From PNNG01 sp046291695 (lineage in GTDB: Bacteria > Bacteroidota > Bacteroidia > UBA7662): a stretch of DNA of 64,000 nucleotides. The stretch lies in NCBI GenBank assembly GCA_046291695.1, contig JBKBSO010000009.1:62001-126000 (forward strand), written 5' to 3'. This document shows, piece after piece, positions 8,528-16,429 of this stretch. Positions within the stretch are counted from its first letter, which is position 1. Each line of letters opens with the position of its first letter. The position numbers were made by a program, and so were the translations under genes. Under the pieces are notes generated by a model. That model saw only the letters and a list, made by a program, of their open reading frames with translations. It did not search any database and was not told the origin of the DNA.

Positions 8528-9547
8528 ATGCAAATGTTGAAGAGCGCTATCATAAGTGGAGTGGGCCATTATGTACCCGAAAATGTAGTGACCAATGCCG
8601 ATCTATCGGCACGAATGGAAACCAGTAACGAATGGATTATTGAACGCACTGGTATTCAAGAACGGCGACATGTAATTGCTGGTGGCGAAGATACTACAGC
8701 CAGTATGGGTACCAAAGCCGCACGAATGGCTATTGCCCAGGCCGGATTGGAAGTAGATGATATTGAATTTATTATTTTTGCCACCCTTAGTCCTGATTAT
8801 TATTTCCCTGGCCCAGGTGTTCAGGTGCAAGAACAGCTAGGATTTAAGAAAGAAATTGGTGCGCTGGACGTCCGAAACCAATGTTCAGGCTTTGTTTACA
8901 GTCTTGCGGTTGCCGATCAGTTCATCAAAACCGGCATGTATAAACACATTTTAGTCATCGGCTCTGAATTGCATAGCGGTGGGTTAGATTTCACAACTAG
9001 AGGCCGAAATGTGAGTGTAATCTTTGGAGACGGGGCGGGTGCGGTGGTTTTATCTGGTACAGATGAAAAAAACCGAGGCATTTTATCTACCCACCTGTTC
9101 AGCGAAGGCCGACACGCCAAAGAGTTGGCCCTAACGGCACCCAGTACCCGCGATTGGATACCCAACATTCTTAAGCGTAATAATCCAGAGGAAATAGACT
9201 ATTATCCTTACATGAACGGCAATTTTGTATTCAAACATGCCGTGGTTCGATTTTCAGAGGCCATTCAGGCGGCATTGCAAACCAATGGGGTAAAACCAGA
9301 AGACATTAAACTTTTAATTCCACATCAGGCCAATTTGCGTATCAGCCAGTTTATTCAGCAGTCAATGAAATTGCGCGACGACCAGGTGTATAACAACATC
9401 ATGCGGTATGGCAATACTACTGCTGCTTCTATCCCAATTGCATTGAGCGAAGCCTTCGCCGAAGGACGCATTCAACAAGGCGATTTGGTATTGTTTGCTG
9501 CCTTTGGAAGCGGCTTTACTTGGGCCTCGGCTTTGGTAAGGTGGTAA
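8528..9547 (+). CDS. 3-oxoacyl-ACP synthase III (FabH-like)
   Basis: A thiolase-fold condensing enzyme that normally joins acetyl-CoA to malonyl-ACP to begin fatty acid synthesis. The catalytic triad is complete: Cys119 in RNQCSGF, His266 in IPHQAN and Asn296 in YGNTTAAS. The length is 339 residues; a second ATG two codons in is an equally possible start. It does not sit in a fab cluster, so it could be a dedicated paralogue rather than the housekeeping FabH. Its stop codon lies 3 bases from the stop of the convergent carboxylase gene. Confidence 0.9.
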   Translation: MQMLKSAIISGVGHYVPENVVTNADLSARMETSNEWIIERTGIQERRHVIAGGEDTTASMGTKAARMAIAQAGLEVDDIEFIIFATLSPDYYFPGPGVQVQEQLGFKKEIGALDVRNQCSGFVYSLAVADQFIKTGMYKHILVIGSELHSGGLDFTTRGRNVSVIFGDGAGAVVLSGTDEKNRGILSTHLFSEGRHAKELALTAPSTRDWIPNILKRNNPEEIDYYPYMNGNFVFKHAVVRFSEAIQAALQTNGVKPEDIKLLIPHQANLRISQFIQQSMKLRDDQVYNNIMRYGNTTAASIPIALSEAFAEGRIQQGDLVLFAAFGSGFTWASALVRW

Positions 9548-9550
9548 TAT

Positions 9551-11179
9551 TTATACCTGCAAAACCCCCATATTAAACTCCCGATCGATGGGAGCTTGAT
9601 TGGCGGCTTCTATCCCCATGCTGATTACTTTGCGTGTTTCAAGTGGGTCGATGATTCCATCTACCCACAACCGGGCCGCTGCATATTCCGGAAACGTTTG
9701 ATGTGTATAACGGTCGGTAATTTCTTTAAGTAACTCGGCTTCCTTTTCAGGCGTAATTACTTCGCCTTTGGCCTTGGCCGAACTCACCTGGATTTGCAAT
9801 AACACTTTAGCCGCTTGTTCACCACCCATTACTGCCATACGGGCAGTGGGCCAGGCATAAATCAAGCGGGGATCATAAGCCTTACCACACATGGCATAAT
9901 TACCAGCGCCGTAACTATTTCCGGTAACGATCGTAAACTTAGGCACTATGGAGTTCGACACGGCATTTACCATTTTTGCACCATCTTTGATAATGCCTCC
10001 GTGCTCAGAGCGTGAGCCTACCATAAAACCGGTTACATCCTGTAAAAACACCAGTGGAATTTTCTTTTGATTGCAGTTGGCAATAAACCGGGTGGCTTTA
10101 TCTGCCGAGTCGCTGTAAATTACTCCACCAAACTGCATTTCGCCTTTTTTAGTTTTTACTACTTTACGCTGGTTGGCTACAATGCCAACGGCCCAGCCAT
10201 CAATGCGTCCGTAACCACACACAATACTTTGACCATAACCTTCTTTGTATTGGGTAAAATCAGAATCATCTACCAAACGCTCGATGATATCCACCACATT
10301 GTACTGTCCTGCGTTGCCGGCAGGAAAAAGTCCATAGATTTCGTTCATGTCCTTTTTAGGCAGGGCCGGCTTCACCCGATCGAAACCTGCCTGTTCAGGC
10401 TTTCCAATTTTGTCTACCAGCTTGCGGATCGTCTCCAAGCAAGTCTTGTCATCCGGCATCTTGTAGTCGGTAACCCCTGAAATTTCACAATGGGTGGTCG
10501 CCCCGCCTAGGGTCTCGTTATCAATATCTTCACCAATGGCCGCTTTAACCAGGTATGAGCCGGCTAAAAAGATGCTGCCGGTTTTGTCGACAATGAGGGC
10601 CTCATCGCTCATGATCGGCAAATAGGCACCGCCAGCAACGCAACTGCCCATCACTGCCGCAATCTGTACGATTCCCATGCTGCTCATCATGGCGTTGTTT
10701 CTAAAAATGCGCCCGAAGTGCTCCTTGTCGGGAAAAATCTCATCCTGCATCGGCAAAAACACCCCGGCTGAATCCACCAGATAAATGATAGGAATACGAT
10801 TTTCCATCGCAATTTCCTGCGCCCTCAAGTTCTTTTTTCCAGTAATGGGAAACCAAGCCCCCGCTTTCACTGTGGCATCATTGGCCACAATTACGCACAA
10901 TCGCTTACTTACGTAAGCCAGTACCACTACCACTCCAGCCGAAGGACAACCGCCATGCTCCGCATACATGCCATCCCCAGCCAAGGCCCCTACTTCAACC
11001 ATAGGACTGCCTGGATCTGCCAATGCAGCTACACGCTCCCGGGCGGTAAGTTTCCCCTTAGCTTTATGCTTGGCAATGGCTTTTTCACCACCCCCCAGCT
11101 TCGCAGCCTCGTGCTTGAGCTTGTATTTGTACAGCAGTTGTTTGTATTCGTCTTCGTTGCGATTAAATTCGAGGTTCAT
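9551..11179 (-). CDS. acyl-CoA carboxylase beta subunit (carboxyltransferase)
   Basis: A biotin-dependent carboxyltransferase subunit of the crotonase superfamily, 542 residues, which moves a carboxyl group from biotin to an acyl-CoA. Visible landmarks are KGKLTARERVAAL near residue 40, GGCPSAGVVVV, KKNLRAQEIAMEN, and the oxyanion-loop segments VAGGAYLPIMSDEA and YGAGNYAMCGKAYDPR. The GGAYLPIMSDEA and HxxFPEYAAARLWVDGIIDP text resemble methylcrotonyl-CoA carboxylase more than propionyl-CoA carboxylase. The biotin-carrying alpha subunit is not in the window. The substrate is therefore inferred only. Confidence 0.88.
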   Translation of the reverse strand: MNLEFNRNEDEYKQLLYKYKLKHEAAKLGGGEKAIAKHKAKGKLTARERVAALADPGSPMVEVGALAGDGMYAEHGGCPSAGVVVVLAYVSKRLCVIVANDATVKAGAWFPITGKKNLRAQEIAMENRIPIIYLVDSAGVFLPMQDEIFPDKEHFGRIFRNNAMMSSMGIVQIAAVMGSCVAGGAYLPIMSDEALIVDKTGSIFLAGSYLVKAAIGEDIDNETLGGATTHCEISGVTDYKMPDDKTCLETIRKLVDKIGKPEQAGFDRVKPALPKKDMNEIYGLFPAGNAGQYNVVDIIERLVDDSDFTQYKEGYGQSIVCGYGRIDGWAVGIVANQRKVVKTKKGEMQFGGVIYSDSADKATRFIANCNQKKIPLVFLQDVTGFMVGSRSEHGGIIKDGAKMVNAVSNSIVPKFTIVTGNSYGAGNYAMCGKAYDPRLIYAWPTARMAVMGGEQAAKVLLQIQVSSAKAKGEVITPEKEAELLKEITDRYTHQTFPEYAAARLWVDGIIDPLETRKVISMGIEAANQAPIDREFNMGVLQV

Positions 11180-11302
11180 GCAGTAAGGCCTTTTTTGCAG
11201 CCAGCCAAAAATACCACCTCGAAGGCGTAATCAAAAGTAAAAGCTGTAGGAAGATCGCAATTCAATTTGGGTGTCCCCACCTTCACATTTTTAAACTATA
11301 GC

Positions 11303-11668
11303 CTACAACTCCACCCTTTGACGGCCACTCACATAATCAATATGGCACTTATCGGCAGAAATAACGAATAATTCATCAACCACCAAGCTGTCGCGGATAA
11401 AGCCACGAAAACGAAAATTTTCAACCCTTCCTTCTAGCATCTGCTGATAACTATCGTCTAAAACCGGGTAGATGCTGTCGCCAAATACACTTTCTTGCCC
11501 CAGCAAAATGATATCGCCCGTACTCAGGCGTTGGGTGTGGAAACTATCGAGACTAGCCCCGACAATCGTAATGCTTACATAACGGAATTCCATGGTGCAG
11601 GCAACCTCATTATCCTTGCACCCTGAAAAAAACAAGACCACCAATAAAAAAATGCCCAGGTATTTCAT
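11303..11668 (-). CDS. small lipoprotein of unknown function
   Basis: Starting at the ATG at 11668 gives MKYLGIFLLVVLFFSGC, a clear lipoprotein signal with lipobox FSGC, and a mature part of about 100 residues; a start five codons upstream would spoil the signal sequence. The mature part contains two cysteines and is predicted to be beta-rich and attached to a membrane. No family is recognised. It is followed downstream by the carboxylase gene but the gap is over 120 bases. Confidence 0.65.
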   Translation of the reverse strand: MKYLGIFLLVVLFFSGCKDNEVACTMEFRYVSITIVGASLDSFHTQRLSTGDIILLGQESVFGDSIYPVLDDSYQQMLEGRVENFRFRGFIRDSLVVDELFVISADKCHIDYVSGRQRVEL

Positions 11669-11737
11669 TCGATTACATTTCACGTGGCATATGACGTAAG
11701 TTTTAACTGTTTATTGTAGTCTTTTCAAAAAATCCAA

Positions 11738-12490
11738 TCAATACGATTTAAGCCGGCCAAAAACATTCAGATTAAACACCAATCCGGCTCCTATGTGAAT
11801 GGGATAATAGCGAAATTGCCCCCTATCCGTGGCATACATCGTGCCAGCTTGAAGACTGAACTTTAGATGATCCCAACCAGCTTTAACTTGAACAAAAGGC
11901 TCGGCAAGCAAATCAGCATATGGCGTGACCTGCATTTCATAACCTATTCTTTGAATGCGCACCCCAAGCATCACCTCCAAATTGTGATCTTGAATACCAA
12001 GGGCCGGCTGCACAAGCACGGTCTGATAAACCCGACTGATGTTCCTGTTGAAATCAAAAGCCGAACCCGTTAAATCGCCTGTTCGTTTTACCCGTATGAG
12101 CTCATCGTACACCCCAAATCCAGCTTGTAATTCATAACGAAATTTGCCTCTATTTCCATAATACACCCCTGCAAGTTGTAACCCATTCCTTTGGCGATTA
12201 TATATTGCACTGCCAATATTTACTCCGTTACTATCGCGGTGCTCATAAGCTTGTCCTTTTTCAAACTGCTCGCCATACAAGCCGGCAACCACGCCAATAT
12301 GGTCGGTAATGGCATATCCCGCCGAAAGACCTGGAAGTTGATTCACCCCAAAGGAAGCATATACATCCCCTTTTGTTTCAAACACATTGGCCTGAATCAT
12401 GGGAGCCCGATACACATAATTCTGTCGTGAACAGGATGCAAACAGCAAAATCGTGAGTAAACCGTAGCAATAAATAGGGCGCTTTTTCAA
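11738..12490 (-). CDS. outer-membrane beta-barrel-like lipoprotein
   Basis: The 250-residue product starts with MKKRPIYCYGLLTILLFASC, a lipoprotein signal with lipobox FASC. The rest alternates short amphipathic beta strands and turns (SFGVNQLPGLSAGYAITDHIGVVAGLYG, cited in part) and ends in a barrel-like closing strand. This is a common layout for Bacteroidota cell-surface barrels with no assigned role. It is 55 bases upstream of the small lipoprotein gene on the same strand, so the two may be cotranscribed. Confidence 0.65.
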   Translation of the reverse strand: MKKRPIYCYGLLTILLFASCSRQNYVYRAPMIQANVFETKGDVYASFGVNQLPGLSAGYAITDHIGVVAGLYGEQFEKGQAYEHRDSNGVNIGSAIYNRQRNGLQLAGVYYGNRGKFRYELQAGFGVYDELIRVKRTGDLTGSAFDFNRNISRVYQTVLVQPALGIQDHNLEVMLGVRIQRIGYEMQVTPYADLLAEPFVQVKAGWDHLKFSLQAGTMYATDRGQFRYYPIHIGAGLVFNLNVFGRLKSY

Positions 12491-12640
12491 TATTGGTTAC
12501 GCGTTGATCGGATTTTCAACCAAAACAAGCGATTAAACATACAAAAAAATCACATATACAATGTGCGTGCCAAGGCCGCACCATACTAACACAGCTATAA
12601 ACGACTCTTAAAGCACCAAAATAATGAAGTGATTATTCGC

Positions 12641-13729
12641 TCAATGCTTTACAAACCTCATGCTTCTATATGCATGCGCTTGCGCTAAACCCAGCAGGTA
12701 TAAACCGGCTGGAAGATCGGCTATGTCAATTTTCGTTTGTAGCTCCATGAGGCTGATGGTCCGCAATAATCGTCCACTACTGTCGAAAATCTTCGCTATC
12801 CCATCAAAAGGCATCTCGTCGAGCTGTAAGGTCAATACATCTTGGGCCGGGTTTGGGTAAAGCTTGAAAGGAGCTGCTTCATAGTTGGGTAATACCGCAC
12901 TTGCTAAGGAGCTTTGATAGAAGGTGTATCGCCAACTGGATGTCGTCATATTACCCGCCATGAGCTTTGCTATCGGCCCCCATTGTCCATTCGCCACCCA
13001 GATGTAGCTTATGGATGTAAACAACGGCTCTATGCTATTAAGCGTCCACCCAGCTCCCGGACTGTGCGACCAACTGGTATCATAACTGGTCTCCGTAACC
13101 TTAATACGCAAACTATTGTAGGAGGTCCCACCAATTGGACTTATCAAGGTTCCCCAGCCATCAGCCTCCATTTTCCTTGTGCGATATTGTTTGGCAAATA
13201 AGGAGTCATTGCCGTTTTGGGGTGGATTACTAACCGTAAGTTGCTGCCCCATAAAACTGATGGAATCAAGCGATCCAAAGCTGAAAGGAAAACTGTACTC
13301 CTTGGCCGCAGGAATGTACTTCACCGACATCCTCAAGACTGCCGGCAAGGGGAGATTCATGTCAATGGTAGCTCCTTCGTGGTACAGACCATTTGGTTCC
13401 ATTCTGAAATAGGAGCAAATCTCCGCACCATTGTTGTTTTGGCATGGTGTAGAGTTAGCAGCAGGATAATCTGAATTTGGGACGTTAACTCCATAATCAA
13501 CGGTCTGCGTACGGGTATTACCAGTATTGTACGACGAAAAATCCCAAACCTGATTGGCACCGCCGGCCCCGGGCGAAATTCCCATCTGTCCATCTGAAGT
13601 GTCGGTTAGTAGCGTAACGCTAATCGCTGAACTGGGAAAATCGGCCAAGGTGAGGGTGATTTGGGCTGCGCCTTCAGAAAGTAGTGCTAGAAAAAAAACT
13701 GCACACAGGCTGGATGGTAGATATTTCAT
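12641..13729 (-). CDS. secreted protein with T9SS type A sorting domain
   Basis: The start was moved to the ATG at 13729, giving MKYLPSSLCAVFFLALLSEGAAQ, a standard signal peptide; the 18 codons upstream do not fit one. The 362-residue protein ends in a type IX sorting domain: LYPNPAQDVLTLQ, KIFDSSGRLLR, LPAGLYLLGL and RSMRFVKH at the C-terminus. The middle is beta-rich, with no catalytic motif recognised. It should be exported by the T9SS encoded at 51504-56015. Confidence 0.85.
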   Translation of the reverse strand: MKYLPSSLCAVFFLALLSEGAAQITLTLADFPSSAISVTLLTDTSDGQMGISPGAGGANQVWDFSSYNTGNTRTQTVDYGVNVPNSDYPAANSTPCQNNNGAEICSYFRMEPNGLYHEGATIDMNLPLPAVLRMSVKYIPAAKEYSFPFSFGSLDSISFMGQQLTVSNPPQNGNDSLFAKQYRTRKMEADGWGTLISPIGGTSYNSLRIKVTETSYDTSWSHSPGAGWTLNSIEPLFTSISYIWVANGQWGPIAKLMAGNMTTSSWRYTFYQSSLASAVLPNYEAAPFKLYPNPAQDVLTLQLDEMPFDGIAKIFDSSGRLLRTISLMELQTKIDIADLPAGLYLLGLAQAHAYRSMRFVKH

Positions 13730-14006
13730 AGATTTAGTTTGGTTTGAGCATCTACTACCTGAATGAATAATTGCCTGACTCAACTTTAACTTATTCGTGC
13801 TAGTAGCGCTTGTACAAAGCTAGCGCAACAGCCAAACTCAACCAATCACCCAAAATGCGTATTTATTAAGAAAGTCATTCATACAATTTCCTTCAGTTAC
13901 AGATAGTAGCTAGCACTTGAAACTGCATTAACACTAGACCATACTGATCGTAACATACACATATACAGTTAGAAGTTCTATATTTATCGCTCAATACCTC
14001 CTAATT

Positions 14007-14732
14007 ATGACCACCCTCGTCCTTGGTGCTAGCGGAGCAACAGGCAAATTACTGGTTGCACAGCTTTTGGAACAGCAGCAAAAAGTAAAAGCCATCGTTC
14101 GTTCAGTCGAAAAAGTCCCAGCAGCCTGGAAAGCTCTCGCAAACCTTCAGCTGATTGAAGGCAGCATAAGCAGCATGCAGCTGGCGGATGTTGCCATACA
14201 TCTTCAGGGTTGCGATGCTGTGGCTTGCTGTTTAGGCCACAACCTATCACTCAAAGGCATCTATGGCAAGCCTCAAAAACTAGTACGCAATGCCATTCGG
14301 CTGGTTTGTGATGCCGTCGTCCTCAATGCTGCTGCTCATCCGACCAAAATAGTGCTGATGAACACGGCGGGAAACCGAAATCGTGCCTTGGCGGAACCCA
14401 TCAGCTTGTCGGAACGACTGCTGATTAGCTTGCTGCGACTCCTGCTACCCCCGCATCCCGACAATGAAAAAGCAGCTGATCATTTGAGGGTACTTGTGGG
14501 TCAATCTAACCCGGAAATTGCGTGGGTGGTGGTGCGTCCCGACACCTTGATTGATCAGGCAGCGATCAGCCCCTACGATGTACATACCTCCCCCACGCGC
14601 AGTGCGTTGTTCAATCCGGGCAAAACGAGTCGCATCAACGTGGCTCACTTTATGGCCCGTTTGCTGCTCGAAGCAGAGCTTTGGGTGCAGTGGCGTGGTA
14701 AAATGCCCGTGATCTATAATCGCGAGGCCTAA
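14007..14732 (+). CDS. NAD(P)-binding atypical SDR protein
   Basis: A Rossmann-fold protein of 241 residues with the N-terminal dinucleotide motif GASGATGKLL at residues 8-17, an arginine (Arg32 region, AIVRS) that usually selects NADPH, and HLQGCDAVACCLG in the fourth strand. The typical YxxxK pair of classical SDRs is absent, as in the NAD(P)H-binding NmrA/flavin-reductase-like group. Substrate is unknown. It stands alone on the plus strand, convergent with the XRE regulator gene. Confidence 0.8.
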   Translation: MTTLVLGASGATGKLLVAQLLEQQQKVKAIVRSVEKVPAAWKALANLQLIEGSISSMQLADVAIHLQGCDAVACCLGHNLSLKGIYGKPQKLVRNAIRLVCDAVVLNAAAHPTKIVLMNTAGNRNRALAEPISLSERLLISLLRLLLPPHPDNEKAADHLRVLVGQSNPEIAWVVVRPDTLIDQAAISPYDVHTSPTRSALFNPGKTSRINVAHFMARLLLEAELWVQWRGKMPVIYNREA

Positions 14733-14754
14733 TTCCAGCATCAAAGCCATTGAT

Positions 14755-14961
14755 TCACTCCCAGTCCCCTGTTTCCAATTCAAAAATATCCTTTAGCTCC
14801 ACTTCTAGCACGTACGCCAACTTCAATGAGAGCAAGGTGCTCGGGACGTAACGACCGCTTTCAATAGACACAATGGTTTGTCGTGATACCTGCACCCGCT
14901 CCGCCAAATCCTGCTGGGTGAGGTTAGCGAGCTGGCGCAAAGGACGCAGTTGATTTTTCAT
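14755..14961 (-). CDS. XRE-family helix-turn-helix regulator
   Basis: A 68-residue protein that is essentially one Cro/C1-type DNA-binding domain: LTQQDLAERVQVSRQT forms the helix-turn-helix, followed by SIESGRYVPS. It follows a membrane protein gene with an ATGA overlap (14958-14961), so the two are translationally coupled. Similar regulator/membrane-protein pairs are frequent in Bacteroidota and Firmicutes; autoregulation through the GTAAA/TTTAC sites upstream is a reasonable inference. Confidence 0.88.
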   Translation of the reverse strand: MKNQLRPLRQLANLTQQDLAERVQVSRQTIVSIESGRYVPSTLLSLKLAYVLEVELKDIFELETGDWE

Positions 14962-15413
14962 GCCTCAGCCTCCCTGTTATACTGCCAAAGCAAATAACTG
15001 AAGCGCAACCTAAATAAGATAAGAACCGTAAACATATTGTAAACTAAGGCATGGTAAAAGGCAACGCTATGGACCAATAGAATGGCCAAAATTAAAACTA
15101 AAAAGTGACACCAAACGGCCCAACTCAGTGCCTTCAACCGCAAAGCCGATGTAAACTCATCTTCAAGCTTCTCGGCCGAAAACGACAGGAGCAGCAAACC
15201 AGTGATAACACCAATGGCAGCCACTTCATCGGTAAAATTCATATTGCCCGAAAAAATGCCATCGTCGTACCAACGCGCCAATGTGGTGTTTTCGAAGTTC
15301 AAGAGCGCCCAGTCAAAATCCCAATACATATTAGCAAAGCCCAACGTCAATGCAGGAAGCAGTACCAACCACCCCCAGTATTTGGCAGCTGCAGGAAAAA
15401 GGAAAGTTTTCAT
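14958..15413 (-). CDS. four-helix membrane protein coupled to the XRE regulator
   Basis: The start was set at the ATG at 15413 (MKTFLFPAAAKYWGW), because further upstream codons would run through the putative operators and have no hydrophobic pattern. The 151 residues contain about four membrane spans (WLVLLPALTLGFAN, IGVITGLLLLSF, HFLVLILAILLVHSV and MFTVLILFRLRF). No family is recognised. It is the first gene of a two-gene unit with the XRE regulator. Confidence 0.75.
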   Translation of the reverse strand: MKTFLFPAAAKYWGWLVLLPALTLGFANMYWDFDWALLNFENTTLARWYDDGIFSGNMNFTDEVAAIGVITGLLLLSFSAEKLEDEFTSALRLKALSWAVWCHFLVLILAILLVHSVAFYHALVYNMFTVLILFRLRFSYLLWQYNREAEA

Positions 15414-15438
15414 GTTGATTAGATTTGATGCAACGAAT

Positions 15439-15475
15439 GTAAAACAAACTTTACACAAAGACAAGTAAACTTTAC
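15439..15475. promoter_or_regulatory. candidate operators of the XRE regulator
   Basis: Two inverted-repeat sites lie 26 bases upstream of the membrane-protein start: GTAAA-N6-TTTAC at 15439-15454 and GTAAA-C-TTTAC at 15465-15475. Their AACTTTACA halves also form a direct repeat. Small XRE proteins usually bind palindromes of this kind near their own promoter, so autoregulation is inferred. Confidence 0.5.
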
Positions 15476-15552
15476 AATTTGTATGGTTTATTTTACATTT
15501 TTTCAAAAAAGTCGTTTTACTCGGTGCCATTAAGCTTTTTGAATCCACTCAG

Positions 15553-15582
15553 TTGCATCAATAGAAATTAGCCTTACCTTTG
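15553..15582 (+). promoter_or_regulatory. consensus promoter of the SRP RNA
   Basis: TTG at 15553-15555, a 19-base spacer and TACCTTTG at 15575-15582 match the Bacteroidota TTTG/TAnnTTTG pattern. The predicted RNA begins about 6 bases after the -7 box. Confidence 0.8.
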
Positions 15583-15588
15583 CGCCGA

Positions 15589-15691
15589 GGGTAAGTCTTG
15601 TACGACCAGCTCCTGTTGAATCCCCCAGGGTAGGAATACAGCAAGGGTAGATGGTTGTAGCGGTGCGATGCAAGTAGCTTACCCTTTTTTT
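15589..15691 (+). ncRNA. ffs: signal recognition particle RNA (4.5S-like, small SRP RNA)
   Basis: A hairpin RNA of about 96 bases that forms the core of the signal recognition particle with Ffh. GGGTAAG (15589-15595) pairs with CTTACCC (15678-15684). The apical domain IV is recognisable in CTCCTGTTGAATCCCCC, GGTAGGAATACAGCAAGGGTAG and GGTGCGATGCAAGTAGC, which carry the GGAA-type tetraloop neighbourhood and the symmetric and asymmetric internal loops that bind Ffh. A run of seven T residues follows the stem (15685-15691). It ends 29 bases before fsa. Confidence 0.9.
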
Positions 15692-15720
15692 ATTGTCTAA
15701 AATCACCAAAATCATAGCTC

Positions 15721-16377
15721 ATGAAGTTCTTCATCGACACAGCCAATCTCGACCAAATCCGTGAAGCACATGCCTTAGGCGTACTCGACGGCGTAACCAC
15801 CAACCCCAGCCTCATGGCCAAGGAAGGCATTTCGGGCGAGCAAAACATCCTGAACCATTACAAAGCCATTTGTGATATTGTTGACGACAACGTAAGTGCC
15901 GAGGTCATCAGCACCGATTTTGAAGGCATGATTCGCGAAGGCGAACGTTTGGCCGCCATCGATGATAAAATTGTGGTAAAGGTGCCCATGATTAAGGACG
16001 GCATTAAAGCCATTCGTTACTTCACCGACAAGGGCATCCGCACCAATTGCACGCTGATTTTCAGTGCGGGACAAGCCCTTTTGGCAGCCAAAGCTGGAGC
16101 CACATTCGTATCGCCATTCATCGGCCGTTTAGACGATATCAGCTTTGATGGCATCGACTTAATCGATCAAATTGTAAACATTTACGAAGTCCAGGGCTTT
16201 GCTACGGAAGTATTGGCTGCCTCGGTTCGCAACAACCTGCATATTGTAAAATGTGCCGAAGCAGGCGCCCATGTGGTAACCTGTCCGCTCAGCGCCATTA
16301 CCGGTTTGCTGAACCACCCGCTTACCGACAAAGGCTTGGCCCAGTTCCTGGCCGACCACGCAAAAGCGAACGGCTAG
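15721..16377 (+). CDS. fsa: fructose-6-phosphate aldolase / small transaldolase
   Basis: A 218-residue cytosolic TIM-barrel enzyme of the small transaldolase family. The N-terminus MKFFIDTANLDQI and the segment GVTTNPSLMAKEG are family hallmarks, the Schiff-base lysine is in IVVKVPM near residue 86, and TLIFSAGQALLAAKAGA follows. Members either interconvert sugar phosphates in the pentose phosphate pathway (transaldolase) or cleave fructose 6-phosphate; sequence alone does not decide. It starts 29 bases after the SRP RNA T-run and may depend on read-through or its own promoter. Confidence 0.92.
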   Translation: MKFFIDTANLDQIREAHALGVLDGVTTNPSLMAKEGISGEQNILNHYKAICDIVDDNVSAEVISTDFEGMIREGERLAAIDDKIVVKVPMIKDGIKAIRYFTDKGIRTNCTLIFSAGQALLAAKAGATFVSPFIGRLDDISFDGIDLIDQIVNIYEVQGFATEVLAASVRNNLHIVKCAEAGAHVVTCPLSAITGLLNHPLTDKGLAQFLADHAKANG

Positions 16378-16394
16378 GTTCAATTTCGCAAAAA

Positions 16395-16429
16395 CGGCAA
16401 GTAATCTTTTTGATAAGGATTACTTGCCG
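16395..16429 (-). terminator. intrinsic terminator of mnmE containing its stop codon
   Basis: CGGCAAGTAATC at 16395-16406 pairs perfectly (12 bp) with GATTACTTGCCG at 16418-16429. On the minus strand the hairpin is followed by TTTTTG. Its 5' arm is formed by the last codons of mnmE (Gly-Lys-stop), so the stop codon lies inside the stem. It may also slow transcription of fsa from the other side. Confidence 0.8.
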
